Shown here: in pieces, positions 1 through 11,035 of the stretch
Position numbering within the stretch: position 1 is the stretch's first letter
How the letters are laid out: each line of letters starts with the position of its first letter
Assembly (NCBI RefSeq): GCF_005239225.2
Contig: NC_133302.1
Span: forward strand, 2,666,001-2,730,000
Direction: 5' to 3'
Length of the DNA stretch: 64,000 nt
Source of the DNA: Populus alba
Taxonomy: Eukaryota > Streptophyta > Magnoliopsida > Malpighiales > Salicaceae
Translations under genes and position numbers: made by a program
The notes under the pieces: generated by a model
The model's input: the letters and a program-made list of their open reading frames with translations, nothing else
Told to the model about the DNA's origin: nothing
Database searches by the model: none

Positions 1-868
1 AGGAAATTTCTCTATTGATATTGGAGTATGAGTGTTCTTTGGAGTACGGTTGAATTGATTAAGTTTGTGATCTTTGTCGTCCCATATTTATTAATATGAT
101 TGTCGTCCAATAAAATCTATACCTTCGCTGGGTGACCCAGTTTGGAATTCTAGCATGCCAAATTAATCTTCGTTGCATAAAAGAGGAGATTTAGACATTG
201 ACTTGGAGTCAACTGACAAAATGAAACCAAGATTTGATCTTGTTTCTTTTCTAAACGACTGTGAAGACATGAAATATTTTAATTCTTTTAACTTTTCTTA
301 CTGCTGTCTACATCTATCAGCCGTGGTGTCTTGGCAGTTGAATTGCAATATCACATCGAATGGCATAATTTTCAACGTACAGTTGAGTCTTCTTTCTTTG
401 GCTTATTGGCCTTTTAATTCTTCGTTGGTGTTAGCATTTGCATCAATCGACATCGATAAGTAATTAATAGTGACATCAAGAGGTTGACTATATCCTCTTT
501 GTTTTATATTTTAAAAAACAATTAAAAAAATTAAAAATTTATTTATTATTTTACATTAAATTAATACATTTTTAAATAAAAAATATATTTTAAAAAACAA
601 TTACCACCTATAAATTATTAAGTCTCACTTGTATAGCTATCACATTGCTTCTACTCTTCTCTTCGCTTTTAGAATACCGATGAGAGTGGCATTGAGTGAA
701 TCTCAAATATATTAAAGCAGATTTAGTCACTTCGAAGGTGATTCTACCTATAGAATTATGGTTAATGTAGGATGGAAAAATATCATTCAATATAAATAAA
801 ATATATGTAAATCACACAACTATTGTGCAAATACATAAATTATATCGTGCAATCCAAAAAAACACTTC
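1..868. other. Spacer without recognisable gene
   Basis: AT-rich noncoding DNA. The short open stretch at 173-463 starts from TTG rather than ATG and resembles nothing I know. Bases 17-59 (43 bp) recur without a visible change at 21134-21176, so this spacer shares material with the repeat field further right. From 500 to 870 I see only A/T-rich runs. Confidence 0.6.
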
Positions 869-873
869 AAACA
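869..873. repeat. Target-site duplication of element 1 (left copy)
   Basis: The five bases aaaca at 869-873 are repeated exactly at 12604-12608, directly outside the two outer LTR ends of the minus-strand Copia element. This fixes the outer limits of the nested element at 874 and 12603. Confidence 0.85.
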
Positions 874-1178
874 TATTAGAATTTAGCAAAAAGAAGAGAA
901 ATGATGAACTTAACAATATTCTTCTTCCTTGATTAATTTCATTGTTCGTTGTTACATTGCTTATATAGGCTCGATTGAATGAGCCAAGATAATCAACTAT
1001 AATAACAGATTATATAACAGTTAACTGAATCTTCTAACTGTCATAACTGACTTCTAACTTCTTCAACTAATTCTAACTATTGCAATTGCGTGCTGAAGAC
1101 GTCAACTGTGCAGTGTTGGGGAGTGCTGCTGCTGATGGTTATTTCTTTGCTCTGCTGTGGCTGTATGTATGTTTGATA
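874..1178 (-). repeat. 3' LTR of element 1
   Basis: 305-bp terminal repeat matching 5156-5400 plus 12525-12603. It starts TATTAG and ends GATA on the plus strand. The left end abuts the TSD aaaca. The right end abuts the polypurine tract. Only scattered substitutions and a 19-bp length difference separate it from the other LTR. Confidence 0.9.
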
Positions 1179-1195
1179 CTCCCCCTCAAGATGAG
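1179..1195 (-). promoter_or_regulatory. Polypurine tract of element 1
   Basis: On the minus strand this reads as a purine-rich run with five consecutive G immediately before the 3' LTR. This is the expected primer site for plus-strand DNA synthesis in an LTR retrotransposon. Confidence 0.8.
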
Positions 1196-1205
1196 ACATA
1201 AAGAA

Positions 1206-3870
1206 TCAAGGGGAATAGATGTTATGAAGGCTCATCTTGGACACCAGAGGAAGGAAAAGAGAGATACCAAGAGCCTTGGTAAAAATATCTGCGATTTGAT
1301 TCGTGGAAGAAACATGGAAAGTATGCAGAACGCCTGACTGAATCTTCTCGCGAACCACATGACAATCAATGTCTATATGTTTGGTTCGTTCATGATATAC
1401 AGGATTAGCTGTAATATGGAGAGCAGCTTGACTGTCACAGTAAAGAAGAGCAGTTTGTGGGGAACCTGGAGATCCTGAAGAAGAGATCGAAGCCAGACAA
1501 CTTCACAACAGGTAGAGGCCATGGCTCTGTACTCGGCCTCTGCAGAAGACCTTGACACAGTGGTTTGTTTCTTTGATTTCCAAGAAATTAAAGAATGATT
1601 AAGGAAAATACAGTACCCTGTCACTAATCGTCTAGAATCCACGCACCCTGCCCAGTCAGAATCACAAAAGGCTTTTATTTGTAAGCTGGAGAGGACTGGA
1701 AAGAACAATCCTTATGAGGAGAAGCTTTAATGTAACGTAAAACTCTATAAGCTGCAGCTAAATGAGGAGCACGTGGTTGAGCCATAAACTGACTTAACAT
1801 TTGAACAGCAAATGAAATGTCAGGTCTGTTGATGGTGAGGTAAAGCAAGCACCCAACAAGACGTCTGTAAGCAGTAGGATCTTCTAAGAGTTGTCTAGAA
1901 TCTTTAGAAAATTTGACATTAGGTTCCATGGGAATGTGGACTGGCTTGGAAGCCAACAGACCCGAGTCTTCAAGCACTTCCAATGCATACTTTCTTTGAC
2001 AAACAGAGATGCCAAGTTCACTACGGGCTATTTCCAAACCAAGGAAGTATTTCAGCTGGCCAAGATCTTTGAGCTGAAATTTGTCATTAAGTAACTGAAT
2101 AAACTTGGAAACCTCTGCAGAATTATCACTAGCCACCACTATGTCATCAACATAAACCAATAAGGCAATGAATGAACTGTCCAAAGTTCTTGTAAATAAA
2201 GTGTAGTCAGCTTTAGACTGGATGAATCCAAACTCAAGTAGAGCAGTGGAGAATTTAGCAAACCATTGCCTAGAAGCTTGCTTTAAGCCATAAATTGACT
2301 TGTGAAGCTTGCATACTTTCGACTCCCCCTTACTGGCGAATCCAGGAGGTAAGGACATATAGACTTCCTCATTTAATTGACCATGAAGGAAGGCATTATT
2401 TACATCCAACTGATGAAGATGCCACTGTTTTACTGCTGCCACTGCTAAAAGAGTGCGCACAGTGGTGAGTTTAGCCACAGGAGAAAATGTTTCATAGTAG
2501 TCCAAGCCCTCACATTGGTTATACCCCTTAGCAACTAACCTGGCTTTATACCTCTCCAAAGTCCCATCAGATTTCAACTTGACTTTATAGACCCATTTGC
2601 ACCTAATGACATGTGTTGAAGCAGGAAGGTCAACAACAATCCATGTTTTATTGAGCTCAAGTGCTTGAATCTCAGTATTCATAGCCTCACGCCATTCCTT
2701 ATTTTTGACAGCTTGGATATAAGATGTTGGTTCAACAAGTTCAGAGACAGAAAGACTAAAGAGTTTTTGAGAATAGGAAAGATGATCATATGAAAGAACT
2801 GAAGAAAGTGAATAAGGAATACCTGAAGCTGTGGACGAAGGTGTGGGAGCTGAAGTGGAGGTTGCAAGATGACAATGATAGTCATGCAAATATCCAGGTG
2901 TCTGTTTTACCCTAGAAGATTTTCTGCTAGGCTGAGGTATAGATGGTTCTGAAGGTATTATATCCAAAGTGGATGATATGCAAGGTTCTGTAGTGGAATG
3001 TTGGTTAGTTGGACTAGGAGATGAAGAATTTAAAAGCAGGGGATCAAGTAAAGAAATAGTGGATTCATGAATGGGAACTGGCAAAGGCAAAGGCAAAACA
3101 GAATCATTGGCAGATAAGGGATTTTTTAGTGCAAAAGGAAATATATTTTCGTGAAACAGCACATCTCTGGAGACAAATACAGTGTGGAGATTTAAATCAT
3201 AGAGCTTGTAACCTTTCATCCCATATGGATAACCAAGAAGTATGCAAGGCTTAGCTCTAGGATCAAATTGGTGTCTATTGCGAAGAAGAGTATTTGCATA
3301 ACAAAGACAACCAAATACTCGCAGATGAGAATATGATGGAGAAGACTTGAACAGAACTTCATAAGGTGATTTATTTTGTAGTGAAGGAGTGGGAATTCGA
3401 TTGATCAAGTGCACTGCAGTGAGTGTGCAATCCCCCCAAAACTGTAAAGGTAAGTGTGAATGAAAAAGGAGGGATCTAGCTACATTCAAGATGTGCTGGT
3501 GTTTACGTTCAACAATGGAATTCTGTTGAGGTGTTTCAACACAACTAAGTTGGTGGATAACACCTTTTGTGGCATAGAAATGATTCATGTTGAACTCAAC
3601 ACCGTTATCTGATCTTAAGACTTTGATTTTGGTATTGAATTGTGTTTCAACCAAATTAAAGAAAGCTTGAATGTGAGTTCGAGTTTGAGACTTATTTTCT
3701 AGAAGATGAATCCATGTAAAACGTGTATGATCATCGACAATTGTCAGAAAATATGATGAACCAGTGATAGATTTTGTAGAAAAGGGACCCCAAATGTCAC
3801 AATGAATTAAATCAAATGGTTGTGTGGAAGTAGATGTGCTATGAGGAAAAGATAAACGATGTTGTCATAC
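1206..3870 (-). pseudogene. Copia pol (integrase core, RT, RNase H), element 1, broken
   Basis: Encodes the replication enzymes of element 1. Going down the minus strand: the end of the GAG-pre-integrase region (QHRLSFPH), the integrase core with DIWGPF and IVDDHTRFTW then RSDNGVEF and QQNSIVERKHQ, the LLGYPYGMKGYKLYD segment, RT beginning near ALELNKTW, RT active site YVDD at 2133-2144, and RNase H ([25 protein letters not shown]). The frame is open from about 3870 to 1675. It shifts near 1680-1708 and again near 1450, and the last coding stretch stops at 1206. The aspartic protease and the zinc-binding front of integrase are absent because of a deletion at the gag junction. The product would act in virus-like particles and the nucleus if it were intact. 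Confidence 0.88.
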
Positions 3871-5059
3871 CTTCACTTATCCAAGGAGTTTTGGCAGGAA
3901 TTGTGAATGAAAGTTGTTGAGGTAAAGATAAAGAGGATGCAAACACAGAGTGTGTTGAATTGATAATAGAAGACTGATCTGTAAAGAATTCATCTGCACT
4001 TGTCATACCTTCACTTTGCATGGGGATTACTGACTCTTTACTTGTAGATGAGGAGGCTTGGTTGACAGATGAGTCATGCTCAGAGATGCTTGGGTTGAAC
4101 ATGTTAATGAGCTGCTGACACTGCTTATAAGTAATAGGCAGCTGAGATCCAGAAACTTGATGAACACTAGAAGATGCATTCTTTCCTTTACTGAACTTGT
4201 AACCGGGTGGAAAACCATGAATTCTATAGCATTTGTCCATAGTGTGACCAGAAACACCACAATGAGAACAAATAGGTCGATCCTTGCCAATATGAAAAGA
4301 TCTATTACCAGAAAAACGATTTGAAGACATTGTTTTTGTGAGTAAGGCAATAGTGTTTTGATTAAAAGAAATGCTTGCTGAAGAAATCATACACTGCCTT
4401 TCCTCTTGGATTACAAGTGAGAAAACTTTGTTGATTGAGGGCAGAGGATCAATCAACATAATTTGACCTCGAACATGTGAGTAACTTTCATTCAGTCCCA
4501 TTAGGAATTGGTAGACATGTTGCTGATGATGGTAAGACACAATAGTCTTCAAAGCTCCACATGTGCAGGTAGGAATTGGCTGATGATTTGCTAATTCATC
4601 CCATAATCCTTTCATAGCAGTAAAGTATGAACTAACTGAATTATTTTCTTGTGATAAGTAAGAGATTGATTTCTGGAGCTGAAAGATTCGTGGCCCATTG
4701 TGTTGAGAAAATCGATCTTGAAGATCATTCCATATTTCATAAGCATCATCAATGTAAATGATACTGTTTGCAATCTCTGTTGAAACAGAGTTGAGCAGCC
4801 ATGAAAGGACCATATTATTGCAGTGAGTCCATGCCAAACCTTGAGAATCATAAAGATTGGATGGTTTAGGCAAAGTGCCATTAACGAAACTGAGCTTGTT
4901 CTTAGCTGATAAGGCCATTATCATTGCTCTTTTCCATGAGTTGTAATTCTCGCCATTAAGTGGTTTAGAAACAATTGTGGCTCCAGGGCTATCACCATGA
5001 TGCAAGAAGAAAGGGTTGGAAGAATCCATGTCTGATGTAGGGGTGATAGTTTCTGCCAT
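3839..5059 (-). CDS. Copia gag polyprotein part, element 1
   Basis: 406-residue open frame from an ATG at 5059. It has the plant Copia gag N-terminus (GENYNSWKRAMIMAL near residue 35), the capsid-like UBN2 region (YEIWNDLQDRFS, IFQLQKSISYL, YFTAMKGLWDEL), and one CCHC zinc knuckle (CSHCGVSGHTMDKC, near residue 260) that would bind RNA. The C-terminus leaves gag at KTPWI and then runs into an unrelated short tail (SEGMTTSFIFSS). In family members a protease DTGA/DSGA motif follows that point. The tail overlaps the start of the pol remnant in another frame, so gag is now separated from pol. Gag would form the virus-like particle. It lies about 100 bp inside the primer site. Confidence 0.85.
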   Translation of the reverse strand: MAETITPTSDMDSSNPFFLHHGDSPGATIVSKPLNGENYNSWKRAMIMALSAKNKLSFVNGTLPKPSNLYDSQGLAWTHCNNMVLSWLLNSVSTEIANSIIYIDDAYEIWNDLQDRFSQHNGPRIFQLQKSISYLSQENNSVSSYFTAMKGLWDELANHQPIPTCTCGALKTIVSYHHQQHVYQFLMGLNESYSHVRGQIMLIDPLPSINKVFSLVIQEERQCMISSASISFNQNTIALLTKTMSSNRFSGNRSFHIGKDRPICSHCGVSGHTMDKCYRIHGFPPGYKFSKGKNASSSVHQVSGSQLPITYKQCQQLINMFNPSISEHDSSVNQASSSTSKESVIPMQSEGMTSADEFFTDQSSIINSTHSVFASSLSLPQQLSFTIPAKTPWISEGMTTSFIFSS

Positions 5060-5142
5060 TGCTAAGAAAGATAAAGAGCTGATGAAGAGAATGGAGGAAG
5101 ATGAAAAAGATAAAGGTTGCGGAGATAATCTTTCAAAGAAAA

Positions 5143-5155
5143 TGCTCTGATACCA
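5143..5155 (-). promoter_or_regulatory. Primer binding site, element 1
   Basis: The minus strand reads TGGTATCAGAGCA, complementary to the 3' end of initiator Met-tRNA. It touches the inner LTR border at 5156 without a gap, which confirms that this LTR really ends in TA. Confidence 0.9.
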
Positions 5156-5400
5156 TATTAGAATTTAGCAGAAAGAAGAGAAATGATGAACTTAACAATA
5201 TTCTTCTTCCTTGATTAATTTCATTGTTCACTGTTACATTGCTTATATAGGCTCGATTGAATGAGCCAAGATAATCAACTATAATAACAGATTATATAAC
5301 AGTTAACTGAATCTTCTAACTGTCATAATTGATTCTAACTGTCATAACTAACTTCTAACTTCTTCAACTAATTCTAATTGTTGCAATTGCGTGCTGAAGA
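5156..5400 (-). repeat. 5' LTR of element 1, first part
   Basis: Matches 874 onward. The match stops at the gaaga target site where element 2 is inserted and resumes at 12525. It contains a 19-bp extra segment (a partial repeat of ctaactgtcataa) compared with the left LTR. Confidence 0.9.
5396..5400. repeat. Target-site duplication of element 2 (left copy)
   Basis: gaaga at 5396-5400 equals gaaga at 12520-12524. Joining the outer sequences over one copy restores the LTR of element 1, so the whole stretch 5401-12519 behaves as one insertion. Confidence 0.88.
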
Positions 5401-5883
5401 TGTGAAGCTAGCCACCAAACCAGCCACCTAGTCAACAATGGTGGGAGTCAACAATGGTGGTGAAGCCATCCTTCCTTAGTCACAAATTGTAGGCACCAAA
5501 CTTGTGCCACTTGCCTTACCCCTTGTATTTGCATGGATGTTTGCCTATAAATAGGCAATGCATCCAAGCATTGTAAACACACCACAAGAGAGAAACAAGA
5601 GAGGAAGAGAAGAGTGAGAGAGGGAAAGTAATCCCACAAAATTGTGAGGTATTTGTGAGAAGAGTAAGTGAGGTGTTTTCTCCTAGTAATAGAGAGATTC
5701 TTAGTTGTTCTCCTATTAGTTGAGAGAGGTTGTAATTCCCACATTACTAGTAAAATCCTTCTATACTTGCCCGTGGACGTAGCCTAATTGGGTGAACCAC
5801 GTAAATTTTTGTGTGTCTCATTTCTCGTTTTATCCTATTCTTTGCCTTTTATCTTGTCGGGTTTGCATGCCAGTATCCTATCA
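5401..5883 (+). repeat. 5' LTR of element 2
   Basis: 483 bp, TGTGAAG...CTATCA, canonical TG/CA ends. It contains a TATA-like motif (CCTATAAATAGG) near 5550, a likely Pol II promoter, and near the start a direct repeat of GTCAACAATGGTGG. Confidence 0.92.
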
Positions 5884-5884
5884 G

Positions 5885-5896
5885 TGGTATCAGAGC
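5885..5896 (+). promoter_or_regulatory. Primer binding site, element 2 copy 1
   Basis: TGGTATCAGAGC, complementary to initiator Met-tRNA, one base after the LTR. Confidence 0.9.
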
Positions 5897-5937
5897 CTTC
5901 TTGGTTGGTGTTGTTAACACACAAAAGTTGTTCGTGT

Positions 5938-6006
5938 ATACGGTTACTATTCCCGTCTACGGCACTATTCACATATACGGTACTATTCATCCATACGGTA
6001 CTGTTG
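5938..6006 (+). repeat. Degenerate tandem repeats in the element 2 leader
   Basis: Four to five imperfect units built on tacggtactattca lie between the primer site and gag. The same array is at about 10765-10833 in the second copy. It is in the untranslated leader, where packaging signals are expected, but no function can be read from the sequence. Confidence 0.6.
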
Positions 6007-6208
6007 GCATATATAGAAAGTCAGTGCGGTGATTAAATACAGTCTAGGAAGTTCTGTCTAAGGAGATTGGGTTTTAAGCGAGACCGTTTGTGACCCCTCC
6101 AATCTTTCCTGGGAACTTACTTAGTGAAGTATTTTTCACACGATACTATTTCTATATACGTTACAGATCTGTGAAACGGTGATAGCTGAATAGATCTCGG
6201 TGAATACA

Positions 6209-7078
6209 ATGGCAGCAAAGTACGAGATTGAGAGGTTCAAGGGGAGCAATTTCTCACTGTGGAAAATGAGAATCAAGGCAATCTTGAGGAAAGACAATTG
6301 CTTGGCAGCAATTGGGGATCGGCCCGCGGAGATCACTGATAATGCAAAATGGAATGAGATGGATGGAAATGCTATTGCTAACATACATTTAGCATTAGCT
6401 GATGAAGTATTATCAAGTGTGGCGGAGAAGAAAACAACTAAGGAGATATAGGAGACTCTAACAAAGCTATACGAGTCCAAGTCTTTGCACACTAAGATTT
6501 TCTTAAAGCGGAGACTTTATACCCTTCGAATGGCAGAAACCACGTCGGTGACTGACCACATCAACACAATAAGAACTCTATTTTCACAACTCACTACGTT
6601 GGGTCAACAAATAGAGAAAAATGAACGTGCAGAGCTTCTACTTCAAAGTCTTCCTGATTCGTATGATCAGCTCATTATCAACCTGACCAATAATATCCTC
6701 TCAGACTATTTAGTCTTCGATGATGTTGCAGCCGCTATCCTAGAAGAAGAAAATAGGCGCAAAAACAAAGGAGATAGAAACAGTTCAAACCAAGCAGAGG
6801 CGTTATTGGTGTCAAGAGGAAGATCAACGGAGCGTGGCTCTAGTGGGAGTCAAAGGCAGGGGAGGTCCAAATCAAGAAGTAAGAAGACTATAAAATGCTA
6901 CAACTGTGGCAGAAAAGGGCACTTCAAAAAGGACTGTTGGTTTAAAAAGGGTATAGAGAATACTGCAGAGTCATCAAGACCTCAAGGATGTGTTGCAAGC
7001 ACCTCAGAAGATGGAGAGGTTCTATATAGTGAAGCAGCAACAATCTCTACAGATAGAGAAGAGCTCGCTGAGGTCTAG
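6209..7078 (+). pseudogene. Copia gag, element 2 copy 1, with in-frame stops
   Basis: Starts at ATG 6209 (MAAKYEIERFKGSNFSLWK), the N-terminal signature of plant Copia gag. The UBN2 capsid region follows (LYESKSLHTKIFLKRRLY, LLQSLPDSYDQL), then a basic linker and a CCHC knuckle (CYNCGRKGHFKKDC, near 6896). A TAG at 6449-6451 replaces TGG, since copy 2 still has tgg there, and a second TAG at 7076-7078 separates gag from protease. Gag and pol are in one frame, so the element was built to make a single polyprotein. Gag would form the particle coat and bind genomic RNA. Confidence 0.88.
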
Positions 7079-7081
7079 CTA

Positions 7082-10000
7082 ATGGATTCAGGAGCAACAT
7101 GGCATATGACCCCTAGACGAGATTGGTTCCATACATATGAACCTATCTCTGGAGGCACAGTGTTCATGGGTGATAATCATGCTGTAGAGATTTCTGGCAT
7201 TGGCACCATCAAATTGAAGATGTATGATGGCTTAATTCGTACTATTTCAGGAGTGCGACATGTGAAAGACTTAAAGAAGAATCTTTTGTCCGTAGGACAA
7301 TTTGATAGTCTTGGCTGTAAGATCCGAACAGACAATGGAATCATGAAAATTGTCAAAGGCGCGCTGGTGGTTTTAAAGGCAAGAAAGACAGTTGCAAACA
7401 TGTTTGTATTAATGGGAGAAACACATCATGAGGCAGAAGCATCAATCGCATCAGCCAGTCCTGCAGAAGAGAAGACGATGATGTGGCATCAAAAACTAGG
7501 CCACATGTCAGAGAAAGGTTTAAAGGTTCTCTCTGATCAGAAGTTACTCCCTGGGCTTACAAAGGTTACTTTACCTTTTTGTGAGCACTGTGTTACAAGT
7601 AAACAACACAGATTGAAGTTTGGCACGTCAACAACTAAGAGCAAATGCATCTTAGACCTGATTCACTTTGATGTTTGGCAAGCACCGGTTGTATCCTTGG
7701 GAGGAGCAAGATACTTTGTATCATTCATAGATGACTTCTCCAGGAGATGTTGGGTGTATCCGATTAGAAGGAAGGCAGATGTGTTCGCAGTCTTTAAAAC
7801 ATTCAAAGCGCGGATAGAACTTGAATCTGAAAAGAAGACCAAGTGTTTGAGGACTGACAATGGAGGAGAATATACCAGTGATGAATTTGATAGCTTCTGT
7901 CAACATGAAGGTATCAAAAGGCAGTTCACAACGGCATACACTCCACAATAAAATGGAGTGGCAGAGCGAATGAACAGAACTCTATTGGAAAGAACAAGAG
8001 CAATGTTGAAGGCTGCAGGTCTAGAAAAGTCATTCTGGGCAGAAGCAGTTAATACCGCCTGTTATGTGATAAATCGATCTCCGTCAACTGCAATCGAGTT
8101 GAAGACACCGATGGAGATGTGGACTGGAAAGCCAGCTGATTATTCTTGATTGCATATATTTGGAAGTCCTGTGTACGTGATGTACAATACTCAAGAAGTC
8201 AGCAAGCTAGATTCAAAATCTAGAAAATGTGTATTCTTGGGATATGCTGATGGAGTGAAGGGGTATCGCTTGTGGGATCCCACTGCCCACAAGGTAGTCA
8301 TCGGCAGAGATGTCATATTTGCAGAAGATAAAATGCAAATGGAAGAAAATAATAGCATTTTAAAGGAGACTACAGAAGTCCAGATGGAAAATACTCAGAA
8401 TCATACTTCTTCTGAAGCTGCACCAGAGCATGAAGAACAAGAACAAATAGAGTCTGAAACTCCTGAAGTTCGACGGTCAACTCGTGAAAGAAGACCACCG
8501 GCTTGGCACTCAGAATATGTTACTGAGAGCAATATTGCATACTGTCTTCTAACAGAAGATGGAGAGCCATCAACTTTCCATGAGGCTATCAAAAGCACAG
8601 ATGTATCTATGTGGATGACAGCAATGCAAGAGGAGATTGAAGCTCTGCACAAGAATAACACTTGAGATCTTGTTCCGCTACCACAAGGAAGAAAGGCCAT
8701 AGGCAACAAATGGGTTTACAAGATAAAGCGTGATGGCAATGATCAAGTGGAGCGGTATCGTGCAAGATTGGTGGTGAAAGGATATGCTCAGAAAGAAGGA
8801 ATAGACTTTAATGAGATATTTTCTCCGGTGGTACGACTTACTACAATCAGAGTAGTCTTGGCGATGTGTGCTATATTTAATCTTCACTTAGAGCAGTTAG
8901 ATGTGAAAACTGCATTTCTTCATGGAGAACTTGAAGAAGAAATTTATATGCTCCAACCAGAGGGTTTTGCTGAAACAAGCAAAGAGAACTTGGTTTGCAG
9001 GTTGAACAAATCTCTATACGGTCTCAAACAGGCGCCGAGGTGTTGGTACAAGAGATTTGATTCCTTCATAATTAGCCTTGGGTACAACAGACTCAGTTCA
9101 GACCATTGTACGTATTACAAGAGGTTTGAAGAAAATGATGTTTTCATCATTCTGTTGTTGTACGTGGATGACATGTTGGTAATAGGCCCCAACAAAGATC
9201 GAGTCCAAGAATTGAAGGCACAGTTGGCTAGGGAGTTTGATATGAAGGACTTGGGACCAACAAACAAGATTCTAGGGATGCAAATTCACCGAGACAGAAG
9301 TAAGAGGAAGATTTGGCTTTCTCAGAAGAATTATTTAAAGAAGATCTTGCGACGCTTCAACATGCAAGATTGTAAGCCAATTTCCACCCACTTCCTGTTA
9401 ACTTCAAATTATCCTCAAGTATGTCTCCTAGCAATGAAGCAGAGAGGATGGAGATGTCTCGAGTACCGTATGCATCAGCAGTGGGAAGTTTAATTGTTTG
9501 CCATGATATGTACAAGACCAGACATTGCACAAAGCAGTGGGAGCAGCTAGTCGATACATGTCAAAATCCTGGTAGAGAGCATTGGAATACTATTAAGAGG
9601 ATCTTGAGAATACATCAAGGTACCTCAGATGCCGCATTATGTTATGGAGGATCAGAATTTACTATCAGAGGTTTATGTTGACTCAGATTTTGCTGTGTGA
9701 CCTTGAGAAAAGAAAATCCACTACAGGCTATGTGTTCATAATTGCAGGAGGAGCTGTGAGCTGGGTCTCTAAACTTCAGACTATTGTAGCGTTATCCACA
9801 ACAGAAGCTGAGTATATGGCAGCTACACAGGCTTGTAAAGAAGCAATATGGTTGAAGAAACTTATGGAGGAGCTCGGGCACAAACAAGAGAAGATTCTTT
9901 TGTATTGTGATAGTCAGAGTGCCTTGCATATTGCAAGGAATCCAGCGTTTCATTCAAGAACAAAACATATAGATGTTCAGTATCACTTTGTTCGCGAAGT

Positions 10001-10130
10001 GGTGGAAGATGGAAGTGTGGATTTTCAGAAGGTTCACACAAAGGAAAACCCAGCAGATGCTTTAACCAAACCAGTCAACACTGATAAGTATATATGGTGC
10101 AGATCCTCTTGTGGCTTAGCAGAAACGTAA
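7082..10130 (+). pseudogene. Copia pol (protease, integrase, RT, RNase H), element 2 copy 1, degenerate
   Basis: In order: aspartic protease MDSGATWHM at 7082, GAG-pre-integrase with the zinc ligands H..H and C..C (MWHQKLGHMSEKGL, FCEHC), integrase core (FDVWQAPV, FIDDFSRRCWVY, LRTDNGGEY, NGVAERMNR), the FLGYADGVKGYRLWD segment, RT with YVDDM at 9161-9172, and RNase H (STTEAEYMA, YCDSQSALHIARN). The frame is the same as gag up to about 9390 but is cut by TAA 7949-7951, TGA 8147-8149 and TGA 8663-8665. Two frameshifts follow near 9390 and 9500-9640. The three stops sit where relatives have Q, W and W. It is inactive as it stands. Confidence 0.9.
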
Positions 10131-10215
10131 GCAGCATGAAGATGACAAGTATTGAAAGGATAGAAGAATCACAAATGATGAAGTGTGAAGACTTGATTCA
10201 ATCATCAAAGTCTTC

Positions 10216-10226
10216 AAGTGGGAGAA
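10216..10226 (+). promoter_or_regulatory. Polypurine tract, element 2 copy 1
   Basis: aagtgggagaa directly before the TGTGAAG start of the next LTR. This form is common in plant Copia elements. Confidence 0.82.
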
Positions 10227-10710
10227 TGTGAAGCTAGCCACCAAACCAGCCACCTAGTCAACAATGGTGGGAGTCAACAATGGTGGTGAAGCCATCCTTC
10301 CTTAGTCACAAATTGTAGGCACCAAACTTGTGCCACTTGCCTTACCCCTTGTATTTGCATGGATGTTTGCCTATAAATAGGCAATGCATCCAAGCATTGT
10401 AAACACACCACAAGAGAGAAACAAGAGAGGAAGAGAAGAGTGAGAGAGGGAAAGTAATCCCACAAAAATTGTGAGGTATTTGTGAGAAGAGTAAGTGAGG
10501 TGTTTTCTCCTAGTAATAGAGAGATTCTTAGTTGTTCTCCTATTAGTTGAGAGAGGTTGTAATTCCCACATTACTAGTAAAATCCTTCTATACTTGCCCG
10601 TGGACGTAGCCTAATTGGGTGAACCACGTAAATTTTTGTGTGTCTCATTTCTCGTTTTATCCTATTCTTTGCCTTTTATCTTGTCGGGTTTGCATGCCAG
10701 TATCCTATCA
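10227..10710 (+). repeat. Central LTR of element 2, shared by both copies
   Basis: 484 bp, identical by eye to 5401-5883 except for one extra A in a short A run. It has a polypurine tract on its left and a primer binding site on its right, so it acts as 3' LTR for copy 1 and 5' LTR for copy 2. Confidence 0.92.
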
Positions 10711-10711
10711 G

Positions 10712-10723
10712 TGGTATCAGAGC
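10712..10723 (+). promoter_or_regulatory. Primer binding site, element 2 copy 2
   Basis: Second TGGTATCAGAGC, followed by the same leader as copy 1, including the tacggtactattca repeats. Confidence 0.9.
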
Positions 10724-11035
10724 CTTCTTGGTTGGTGTTGTTAACACACAAAAGTTGTTCGTGTATACGGTTACTATTCCCGTCTACGGCACTATTCACA
10801 TATACGGTACTATTCATCCATACGGTACTGTTGGCATATATAGAAAGTCAGTGCGGTGATTAAATACAGTCTAGGAAGTTCTGTCTAAGGAGATTGGGTT
10901 TTAAGCGAGACCGTTTGTGACCCCTCCAATCTTTCCTGGGAACTTACTTAGTGAAGTATTTTTCACACGATACTATTTCTATATACGTTACAGATCTGTG
11001 AAACGGTGATAGCTGAATAGATCTCGGTGAATACA

